From Anaerolineales bacterium (GTDB lineage Bacteria > Chloroflexota > Anaerolineae > Anaerolineales > Villigracilaceae), in NCBI GenBank assembly GCA_016789305.1, contig JAEURJ010000004.1:1-46394 (forward strand): a stretch of DNA of 46,394 nucleotides, in the 5' to 3' direction. A program made the position numbers and the translations under genes. Shown piece after piece: positions 7,837 through 14,869 of the stretch (position 1 is its first letter; every line of letters begins with the position of its first letter). A model generated the notes under the pieces. It was given only the letters and a program-made list of their open reading frames with translations. It ran no database searches and was not told where the DNA came from.

Positions 7837-8096
7837 AATAATTGAATTGAACGCTCGCTTCCCTTCATTTAATGATATTGAAGTGTCGTTAACCTGATGA
7901 TCTCATTCATGCTGAAACACGAAACGATTTATTATCCATATTTGGTTGTTACACTCCTGCAATATATCGATAACCCGCCTTGCATTTCTGTTAGTTGTAA
8001 TTAAAAATGATCACCCTTATTTCTTATTCAAAATGTGATTTGAGAGACACCTCTTGTGATATATTTCTTGTTTGCAAGGGAAGAGAAGGAGAGAAA

Positions 8097-9152
8097 ATGA
8101 AAAAAAGTTACATTTATCTGCCCGTGATTGCGATTCTTTTACAAGCTTGTTCAACGCCCGTTACAGAAACAAATACATCCGTAACTGAACCTGCTCCTGA
8201 AAGTGTAACCGCAACCCAGCCCTCCGCGGAGCCCGCATCTCCTGCCACGGCTGAATTATCAACGCCAAATTCATCAATTGCCCATGAGGTAATTCCAAGT
8301 GAAGGGGTCACGGATCGTGCCACATCTCACGATCATGATAATGCCTTGACATTTGAAACAAAAAATGTCCGCTCTGGAGATGAATACTTTAAGAACGATC
8401 TGGAACGTCCCTTCACGGCAAATGAAATGGAATATTTGCCTGCTCTTGATATTGTCAATTTTTCAATTACTTCTGATGATAATTTTTATTACATCAGAAT
8501 TTCCCTGGTGGGCTTGAACGAAAGCACGCAATCTTTGAACGGCTTTTACGGCGTGGAAATCGATCGCAACGCGGATGGCCGTGCAGAGCTGTTATTCGCG
8601 GCACGACCATCCTACACGGAAAAATTCAGCGCTGATAATGTTGTTGTTTATATGGATGTAAATGGCGATGTTGGCGGGACCAAGATCAACAGGCCGGACG
8701 ATTATCAAGGCGATGGATTTGAAACCCCTATTTTTGATTTGAGCAAGGATATACATCCCCGCGATCTTGATTTTGCCTGGGTGCGGCAGACTGTCGACGG
8801 GACTTTTCCTGCCATTGAATTTGCCTTCAAAAAATGGATATTCAGTGATGGACGGGAAGCCTTTATGTGGAGTGTTGATGCCAGTGGTAAAGAATTAAAT
8901 CCCGCCACATTTTATTGGCATGATTTTATTTCTGTGGAGGATGCCGGCGCAGCCAATGTGGAGGATCCAAACTACCCAGTGAAGGCATTGTCCGAGTTCG
9001 ATAGTACTTGCCGTGTTCCGCTTGGGGTGAATGTTACTGGTGTTGAGCCGCTTGGATGTTACGTGGGCGGTGGTGAAACAGAAGAGCGCGGAGAAATAAA
9101 CCCTGACTTGAACTGTGAAATTTTCAGCGCGCTCTGTGAATGGATAAAATGA
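8097..9152 (+). CDS. Predicted lipoprotein of unknown function
   Basis: This 351-residue protein starts MKKSYIYLPVIAILLQACST, a type II signal peptide with lipobox LQAC (Cys17). A Thr/Ser/Pro/Glu-rich stretch (about 20-75) acts as a spacer. The remainder (about 80-345) looks globular, with DNFYYIRISLVGLNE, GVEIDRNADGRAELLFAARP and VVVYMDVNGDVGG segments that resemble a secreted beta-sandwich with Asp/Asn-rich turns that could bind calcium. Two Cys pairs occur at the C-terminus. I do not recognise a family. The start at 8097 is supported by AGAAGGAG just upstream; the longer ORF from 8007 has no signal peptide at its start. A strong bidirectional terminator follows. Confidence 0.75.
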   Translation: MKKSYIYLPVIAILLQACSTPVTETNTSVTEPAPESVTATQPSAEPASPATAELSTPNSSIAHEVIPSEGVTDRATSHDHDNALTFETKNVRSGDEYFKNDLERPFTANEMEYLPALDIVNFSITSDDNFYYIRISLVGLNESTQSLNGFYGVEIDRNADGRAELLFAARPSYTEKFSADNVVVYMDVNGDVGGTKINRPDDYQGDGFETPIFDLSKDIHPRDLDFAWVRQTVDGTFPAIEFAFKKWIFSDGREAFMWSVDASGKELNPATFYWHDFISVEDAGAANVEDPNYPVKALSEFDSTCRVPLGVNVTGVEPLGCYVGGGETEERGEINPDLNCEIFSALCEWIK

Positions 9153-9163
9153 GAGTTCGATCT

Positions 9164-9207
9164 TAATCAAAACCGCCCTAAAGAATTCTTTGGGGCGGTT
9201 TTGATTA
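9164..9207. terminator. Bidirectional terminator between converging genes
   Basis: TAATCAAAACCGCCC (9164-9178) pairs with GGGCGGTTTTGATTA (9193-9207), a near-perfect 15-bp stem with A and T tracts on both sides. Its right arm includes the stop codon of the MtaA-like gene (9205-9207, minus strand). Confidence 0.9.
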
Positions 9208-10188
9208 ATTTATTAGTGCTGTAAGATTGTGAATGGAAGTTTGGGGGACCAGATCACACCCCGGCCAAATTGCATCCACACCCGCTTCCTTTGCACGGAG
9301 GACTGCTTCAGCGACTTGAGTCGGAGCCCCCTGCCAGAGAATTTGAACGGGGTCAATGTTCCCAAATAACAACTTGTCTTTTAACAACGCCCGTGATGCG
9401 ACCAGATCATTGGTTTGATCTACAGAAATTGCATCTCCGCCTGCCTGCACAAGCAAATGCATAGATGTGTTTGTATTCCCACAAACAGACAAAACACGTG
9501 GCGCGGAGATATTTTCATTTAATTTTTTCACGGCAGGCAAAACGAACTGCTCAAATTTTGCGGGACCGATAAATCCCGGCGACCCGCCCATCTCGTGTAC
9601 TGTGATGAAGTCCGCGCCTGCATTGAGATATGCCCCGCTGATCTTTGCAAGAAAAGATGAAAGATAAAAGAGCCCATTGATTACAGCTTGAGGTTCTTTC
9701 TTCATTTCAATAAAAAGGTTTTTGGGATTGCAAAGATATAAAAGCAGCGTATAGGGTCCGGGGATCATCCCCGAAATGACAACCTCCCCGCCGACCTCTT
9801 TTTTTACTAATGTTATCGCCTCGCACACCATCGCGATTCGTCCCAATGTAAGAATCTCCGGGAGATTTGTACTTAAGTCTTTGGTTGATTGAATCAAGGC
9901 TTTTTTCACTTGCGGAAACTGAAACTCTCCGCCCTCGTAATAATTTAATTCTGCGCCTATCGCCTCGGCAGGGACGCACAAATCCAAAGGTAAAGTAGCA
10001 GACGGCATTCCCGTTGATCGAAAGGTGCTCGCTGCTGCTTTCGCCATCTTCTGCGAATCTTTATGGATTTCATGAAAGGCGAGGCCTTCGCGTTCGAGTC
10101 CTTCAGTGGTGATATGAATCAACCCGCTGAACGCGGGCTGCACGTTGACTTTTTTGCCGTTTAATAAATCCAGAATTGTTTTTCGCAT
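9205..10188 (-). CDS. MtaA/UroD-type corrinoid methyltransferase
   Basis: This 327-residue protein belongs to the uroporphyrinogen decarboxylase/MtaA superfamily, whose methyltransferase members move methyl groups from a corrinoid protein to a thiol using zinc. MtaA-type zinc ligands follow H-x-C-(about 75)-C. Here Cys236 (VCGNTN) and Cys311 (PGCDLVP) are kept with 74 residues between them, but the expected His is Ser234. Other family marks are the N-terminal MRKTILDLLNGKKVNVQPAF and TVHEMGGSPGFIGP (about 196-209). The start at 10188 is chosen because the protein then matches the family; longer starts overlap the upstream gene. It has no clear Shine-Dalgarno and starts 7 nt after a terminator T-run. 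Loss of the His may mean altered metal binding. Confidence 0.8.
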   Translation of the reverse strand: MRKTILDLLNGKKVNVQPAFSGLIHITTEGLEREGLAFHEIHKDSQKMAKAAASTFRSTGMPSATLPLDLCVPAEAIGAELNYYEGGEFQFPQVKKALIQSTKDLSTNLPEILTLGRIAMVCEAITLVKKEVGGEVVISGMIPGPYTLLLYLCNPKNLFIEMKKEPQAVINGLFYLSSFLAKISGAYLNAGADFITVHEMGGSPGFIGPAKFEQFVLPAVKKLNENISAPRVLSVCGNTNTSMHLLVQAGGDAISVDQTNDLVASRALLKDKLLFGNIDPVQILWQGAPTQVAEAVLRAKEAGVDAIWPGCDLVPQTSIHNLTALIN

Positions 10189-10194
10189 ATTTTT

Positions 10195-10228
10195 AAAAAA
10201 CCAAATGGGCGGGATTTCCCCGCCCATT
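10195..10228 (-). terminator. Intercistronic intrinsic terminator
   Basis: On the minus strand AATGGGCGGG (right arm 10219-10228) pairs with CCCGCCCATT (10204-10213), followed by TGG and six T. It sits between the homocysteine methyltransferase stop (10233) and the MtaA-like start (10188), so the last gene of the cluster would be transcribed less than the others. Confidence 0.85.
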
Positions 10229-10232
10229 CCAA

Positions 10233-11114
10233 TTAATTCTTTACCGCTTTGGCGATCGCTGCAATATGTTCCGGTGTGTTGCCGCAACATCCGCCGACCA
10301 CTTTTGCGCCCAACTCAACATATTTCTTTGCATAGGTTGCCATATCTTCGGGTCCCATGTCGTAAACCCCTTGCTCGGTCTCGATATCCATGTGGGGGAC
10401 ACCGGCATTCGGTTTGACCCACATCGGGAAGTTAGGTACCGTCGCTGCATATTCCTTGACGACAAGTTCCATGTTCGCCAATGTGTTTCCGCAATTCGCA
10501 CCGATGAGTGCTGCGCCCATTTCAGTATATTTCTTCATTACATCCTTTGGTTTCACGCCCATCATCGTGCGTGTACCGCGATCATAGCTGAATGAAACAA
10601 CAATGGGCAGGTCAGTGACAGACTTTGCACCTTCAAATGCGGCAGTTGTTTCTTCAAATGAAAACATCGTTTCGATCAGAATCAAGTCCACGCCGCCTTC
10701 GGCCAGAGCTTTGGCTTGTTCAGCGAACGTCGCGCGGACATCATCCGCTTCCAACGGGCCATAGGGTTTTAATATCGCACCGACCGGCCCCATCGAACCA
10801 GCGACCAGCCCTCCGTTGAGTGAAGCGGCTTTTCTTGCGATCTCTGCCGCGCGCATGTTTACTTCCGGGGTCCGATCCTGATATTTTGAATCTTTCATTC
10901 TCATGCGGGTACCGCCGAAGGTGCAAGTCAGGATAATATCAGAGCCTGCGTTGGCGAATGAACTGGCTAGTTTAAATAATGTGTCAGGATCATCAATAAT
11001 CAAATCCTCTGGCGGTTTCCCGGGTTTAAGACCCATCTTCTGTAAATTAGAACCTGTTGCTCCATCTGCAACGAGAATTTCTCCGTTCTTTAATCGCTCC
11101 AAAAATTTGTTCAT
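10233..11114 (-). CDS. Homocysteine S-methyltransferase family protein
   Basis: This 293-residue TIM-barrel enzyme is like the N-terminal module of cobalamin-dependent methionine synthase and related thiol methyltransferases. The zinc-binding Cys triad is visible: Cys208 (GANCGNT) and Cys276-Cys277 (GGCCGNTPEHI). The N-terminal VADGATGSNLQKMGL (about residues 15-29) is also typical. The likely reaction is methyl transfer from a methyl-corrinoid or methylated compound to homocysteine. The start at 11114 has CGGAGAG upstream and lies 14 nt after the RACo-like gene. The MetH cobalamin-binding and AdoMet domains are absent, so a separate corrinoid protein must exist elsewhere. Confidence 0.9.
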   Translation of the reverse strand: MNKFLERLKNGEILVADGATGSNLQKMGLKPGKPPEDLIIDDPDTLFKLASSFANAGSDIILTCTFGGTRMRMKDSKYQDRTPEVNMRAAEIARKAASLNGGLVAGSMGPVGAILKPYGPLEADDVRATFAEQAKALAEGGVDLILIETMFSFEETTAAFEGAKSVTDLPIVVSFSYDRGTRTMMGVKPKDVMKKYTEMGAALIGANCGNTLANMELVVKEYAATVPNFPMWVKPNAGVPHMDIETEQGVYDMGPEDMATYAKKYVELGAKVVGGCCGNTPEHIAAIAKAVKN

Positions 11115-11128
11115 CGTCTCTCCGTTAT

Positions 11129-13162
11129 TTACTTACTCATGAAATTCTTCGCCATCGGATCCGCGACTCGATTTGGGATCAAATGTGCGATGTGTGGAAA
11201 AGGCTCGCTCATATGCGGGAAGCTTGTTGCCAGCATGAACTGATTTTGAAATTCGGGATCGGTGGGTAATTCAAAGCGTTCCACTTTGCGCGTCACGCCA
11301 TCGATCTCATTTCGTTTTTCCACGTTCAATAATGCAATGCGCGCGCCATCGCCTGCGGCGTTTCCAACTGCGTAAACTTTATCCAACTCACAATCAGGGA
11401 TCAAGCCGATCAGCATGGCCTTTTCCTTATCGATATAACTTCCGAAGCCGCCAGCCAAAATAATTTTGTCAGGGCTTTCGAGACCACTGCGTTTTAATAG
11501 TGTCCGCGCTGCGGTGAACAGTGCCGCCTTCGCCAGTTGAATTTGACGTACATCCTGTTGGGTCATGGGAATATCGCGCCCGATGGATGTTTCCTCCGCC
11601 CAGGCAATCACATACTCCCAGCCGCTTTCACCCTTTCGAATGCGCCTCGACTCCAGCCCTTGTTTGAACTTGCCCCGAGAATCCACAATCCCCGCCCGGA
11701 ACAATTCTGCCACACCGTCGATGATCGCGGAGCCGCATATCCCTTTCACTTGACCTTTGAATTCAGCATGATCGGTATTCCAACCTGTCACACCAATAAC
11801 TCTATATCTTGGCTCAAGTGTTTTTTCATCAATTTCAATTCGTTCCATCGCACCGGGGGCAGCGCGCATTCCATATTCGACATGCGCGCCTTCAAGTGCG
11901 GGGCCTGTGGGGGTGGATGTACACAACAACCGTTTGCGATTGCCTAGAATTAATTCCGCATTGGTGCCCACATCGATCAACAGCCAGTTTTCATCCTGCT
12001 TATGTGGTTCTTCCGCGACGATCATCGCGCTGGTGTCTGCACCAACGAAGGATGCGATCGTGGGCAGCACGTGAATGTTGCCCGATGGGTTGATCTGTAA
12101 TCCCAACTCACGCGCCTTCACATCCATTGACTTATGAATTGCAGGGACGAACGGGGCCAACCCTAAATCTTTTGGATGCAAATTCAACAGAATATGATGC
12201 ATGGTGGAATTTCCCACCAATACCATCTCAAGAATTTCCTCGGTTTGAATGTTCGCTGTTTTCGCAGCCTGCTTGAGAAGTTTATTCAATGTGGAGATAA
12301 TGGCTTTATGTAATTTTTCCAGGCCGTCCGGGTTTTCAATTGCATACTGAATACGGGACATGACATCTTCGCCGTACACGATCTGCGGATTCATTTCAGA
12401 TTCAGCGGCGAGCATTTCGCCAGTACGAAGATTGCACAAATACAGAGCAACTGTCGTTGAGCCGATATCCACTGCCGCACCGTAGCTGTCTTCCGCATAT
12501 CCAGCCTGGACTTCGATGACTTCCTTGTCCTGCCAGACGGAAACGGTAACACTCCATTTTGCTTCACGCAAAGTTTTGGATAAAGTTCTCAGGCATTGAT
12601 AATCGATTGTCAGGTCGTACCAACGTGGAAGCTTCGCATCAATGCCGTGGACCAGGCCCATCGAAGTTTCAAGCCCTTTGGCGAGACGTTCCCAATCTGC
12701 GATGGGGCGCTCCAGATTGGGTGGCGTCGTGGTGACGAGATATTTTCGGATCGCGGGTTTAACTTCGATCTCGCGATTGCTTGCGCTCTTGCGTACGATT
12801 TGCTTATTGCCGCGGCTTTCTTCTGGAACATTGACCAATACATCGCCGCGAATCTTGCATTGACAGGAAAGGCGAACCTGTCCCACTTCCCAACCCTTAT
12901 CTTTTAAGAGTTTGGGTCTGCGAGCAAAGTAAGCGGCTTCTTCTGTTGAAACGGGGGAGAGGTTGGAGCGCTTCGAGTCAATGTTGTACTTTTCGAAACG
13001 TCCTTCTTCTATTAAAACCATGCACTTGCCACAAGTGGCATTCTCGGCGCAGATCGATTCGATCTCCACGCCCAAGTCGCGCGCTGCGGAGCGGATCGAC
13101 TGGCCTTCCTCCACTTGTCCGCGGCTGCCGGAGGGTTGCAGAATGATGCTGTACTTTGTCAT
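11129..13162 (-). CDS. RACo-like corrinoid activation ferredoxin (ASKHA ATPase)
   Basis: This 677-residue protein is of the RACo/RamA-like class that uses ATP to reduce Co(II) corrinoids to the active Co(I) state. It has an N-terminal [2Fe-2S] ferredoxin domain with Cys38, Cys44, Cys47 and Cys100, a linker domain (about 120-210) and a C-terminal ASKHA ATPase domain (DUF4445-like, about 225-640) containing AAVDIGSTTVALYLCNL, LLIDVGTNAELILG and ILAGGFGSYID. It starts inside the stop of the upstream small gene (4-bp overlap) and is followed closely by the homocysteine methyltransferase. The cluster therefore looks like methyl-corrinoid chemistry with repair of inactivated cofactor. Confidence 0.92.
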   Translation of the reverse strand: MTKYSIILQPSGSRGQVEEGQSIRSAARDLGVEIESICAENATCGKCMVLIEEGRFEKYNIDSKRSNLSPVSTEEAAYFARRPKLLKDKGWEVGQVRLSCQCKIRGDVLVNVPEESRGNKQIVRKSASNREIEVKPAIRKYLVTTTPPNLERPIADWERLAKGLETSMGLVHGIDAKLPRWYDLTIDYQCLRTLSKTLREAKWSVTVSVWQDKEVIEVQAGYAEDSYGAAVDIGSTTVALYLCNLRTGEMLAAESEMNPQIVYGEDVMSRIQYAIENPDGLEKLHKAIISTLNKLLKQAAKTANIQTEEILEMVLVGNSTMHHILLNLHPKDLGLAPFVPAIHKSMDVKARELGLQINPSGNIHVLPTIASFVGADTSAMIVAEEPHKQDENWLLIDVGTNAELILGNRKRLLCTSTPTGPALEGAHVEYGMRAAPGAMERIEIDEKTLEPRYRVIGVTGWNTDHAEFKGQVKGICGSAIIDGVAELFRAGIVDSRGKFKQGLESRRIRKGESGWEYVIAWAEETSIGRDIPMTQQDVRQIQLAKAALFTAARTLLKRSGLESPDKIILAGGFGSYIDKEKAMLIGLIPDCELDKVYAVGNAAGDGARIALLNVEKRNEIDGVTRKVERFELPTDPEFQNQFMLATSFPHMSEPFPHIAHLIPNRVADPMAKNFMSK

Positions 13163-13443
13163 GCACTTTCCCGGCGGGGAATCTCTATTTTCGCAAACTC
13201 AGTTTCCAGTTCAGAAAGAAGCGCTTCGGCAACTTCTTCGGGTGTGCCGTCGCGTTCGATCCAGTCGCCGCGTTTGTATTCCTTGGCATAATCGGTTGTG
13301 GAAGTTGCTCCCACAGCCATTGCGTATGAGTCGATTTTATTTTGAATTTTTTCGGAGAGCTGTTTTTTTATCGTTCGTCCATCGCCTTCAACCGTGATGG
13401 ATTGCGGAATGTGTTTCCAATACATAATGCGATATTTGGCCAT
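13159..13443 (-). CDS. Small 'virulence factor' domain protein in corrinoid cluster
   Basis: This 94-residue protein begins MAKYRIMYWKHIPQSITVEG and resembles the PF13769 'virulence factor' family, a misleading name for a small domain often placed beside methylamine- and corrinoid-related genes. The N-terminal half is beta-rich (RIMYWKHIP, SITVEGDGR). The C-terminal half contains YKRGDWIERDGTPEEVAEALLSELE (about 55-80), which looks helical. It is the first gene of the - strand cluster, with an AGAAGGAT site upstream, and overlaps the RACo-like gene by 4 bp. The function is not known; it may help load or reduce the corrinoid protein. Confidence 0.7.
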   Translation of the reverse strand: MAKYRIMYWKHIPQSITVEGDGRTIKKQLSEKIQNKIDSYAMAVGATSTTDYAKEYKRGDWIERDGTPEEVAEALLSELETEFAKIEIPRRESA

Positions 13444-13458
13444 TGCGTATATCCTTCT

Positions 13459-13476
13459 AAAATTATATATAATTTT
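13459..13476. promoter_or_regulatory. Perfect 18-bp AT palindrome, promoter region of corrinoid cluster
   Basis: The 18 bases of AAAATTATATATAATTTT are a perfect palindrome, 16-33 nt upstream of the first gene of the corrinoid cluster. It contains TATAAT-like -10 sequences on both strands and probably marks the cluster promoter, possibly with an overlapping operator. Confidence 0.45.
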
Positions 13477-13528
13477 GGTGGGGGAATTTTACGGGAGGAA
13501 TGGCTGTGGGTCAATACAAAAACGAGAA

Positions 13529-14791
13529 TTAACTGGCTAGCGCGTTTCCAGCCAGCCAGCTGGTTGTCCACGAAGATTGGAAATTGAATCCGCCGGTGAT
13601 GCCATCGATATCAAGCACTTCACCGGCAAAAAATAGATCATCCACGATGCGGCTTTGCATGGTTTTGAAATCGACTTCGTTTAGTTTCACGCCGCCGCAG
13701 GTGACAAACTCATCTTTGAATTGGCCCTTGCCGGTGATCTCATATTGACCGGCGGTGAGTTCTTCCGCAAGCTTTCGCATTTCCACTTTTGAAATATCGC
13801 CCCAATTTTTATCGCCAATGAATTGAGTCAACTGTTTCCACAAACGAATCGGGATTTGTGAAAAAGCCGGGTTTGTTGAAACTTTCTTTCGCGCGTTTTC
13901 ATGCCAGTCTTTATTGCGTTGCAAAATTTCCAGTGTGGGGTCAAGCTTGTAGTCGCCGAGCCAGTTGACAGTTAAGCGTGAGCGATATTTTTTGTCGAAT
14001 AAAATACGTGCGCCCCAGGCGGAACATCTTAATACTGCAGGTCCGCTCATCCCCCAGTGGGTGATAAGTAGCGGACCGTTCGTGGTGATCGATTCCATTT
14101 TGAGGGTTACATTTTCAACGGATACGCCGGCAAGACCGTCAATTCTTTTATCTTTTATATTGAATGTAAACAAGGAAGGAACGGGTTCTTCGATGGAATG
14201 CCCGAGCGATTGCACGATCTCGCGCGTTTTAGAATCACTGCCCGTGGCGATGATTATTTTCTTTGTTTGAAGCGGAAGGACTTCCGCATCGTTTCGACCG
14301 GGCTCAACGCGGGCTTTCCTGACCTCCAGCTTAAATCCGCCCTTCGGATTTTTTTCCACCTTGAGCAGTGTCGTGCCAACATGGACCTTCACCCCGGCAT
14401 TTTTCGCCGCTTCGCGCAGACAATCTGCGATGGTTTCGGATGAATCAGTGACTGGAAACATGCGGTGATCGGCTTCAGTCTTCAACCTCACGCCGCGAGA
14501 CTCAAACCATTTGACCGTATCCGCAGGTTGAAAGCGGGTGAACGCACCACGCAATTCCACACCGCCGCGCGGATAAAAGGTAATAAGCTGCGCAGGATCG
14601 AAACAGGCGTGGGTGACGTTACAGCGCCCGCCGCCGGAAATTAAAACTTTGCCGAGTGTTTGGCTGGCCTTTTCAATGATAAGTACTCGTAATTTTGGAT
14701 TTAACTCGGCACAGCGGATGGCCGCAAAGAAACCCGCAGGTCCCCCGCCGGCAACAATCACATCCCATTTTGTAGTGATGAAGTTTGACAT
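13529..14791 (-). CDS. HI0933-family NAD(P)/FAD-dependent oxidoreductase
   Basis: This 420-residue flavoprotein has the N-terminal dinucleotide-binding motif DVIVAGGGPAGFFAAIRCAE (residues 10-29), a second conserved segment LISGGGRCNVTH (about 50-61) that is diagnostic for the HI0933/BaiN family, HWGMSGPAVL (about 243-252) and a C-terminal FAGEVLDIDGITGGFNFQ FAD-binding tail (about 389-407). Length is typical. Family members are flavin reductases of unclear physiological substrate (BaiN acts in bile-acid dehydroxylation in clostridia). No clear Shine-Dalgarno is visible; the start follows a TTATAAT sequence by 10 nt and could be on a leaderless or short-leader mRNA. Confidence 0.88.
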   Translation of the reverse strand: MSNFITTKWDVIVAGGGPAGFFAAIRCAELNPKLRVLIIEKASQTLGKVLISGGGRCNVTHACFDPAQLITFYPRGGVELRGAFTRFQPADTVKWFESRGVRLKTEADHRMFPVTDSSETIADCLREAAKNAGVKVHVGTTLLKVEKNPKGGFKLEVRKARVEPGRNDAEVLPLQTKKIIIATGSDSKTREIVQSLGHSIEEPVPSLFTFNIKDKRIDGLAGVSVENVTLKMESITTNGPLLITHWGMSGPAVLRCSAWGARILFDKKYRSRLTVNWLGDYKLDPTLEILQRNKDWHENARKKVSTNPAFSQIPIRLWKQLTQFIGDKNWGDISKVEMRKLAEELTAGQYEITGKGQFKDEFVTCGGVKLNEVDFKTMQSRIVDDLFFAGEVLDIDGITGGFNFQSSWTTSWLAGNALAS

Positions 14792-14807
14792 GATGGATGG
14801 ATTATAA

Positions 14808-14853
14808 GGCCAATATGATTTCGTATGATTGATGATACGGAATCATATTGGCC
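14808..14853. promoter_or_regulatory. Long inverted repeat upstream of the HI0933 gene
   Basis: GGCCAATATGATT (14808-14820) and AATCATATTGGCC (14841-14853) are perfect 13-bp arms. The centre has a second short inverted pair, CGTAT/ATACG. It lies between the stop of the Thr-rich lipoprotein and the start of the flavoprotein, and may be a terminator-like hairpin (no T-run), an operator, or both. Confidence 0.45.
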
Positions 14854-14869
14854 GAAGTGGTCAATATTT

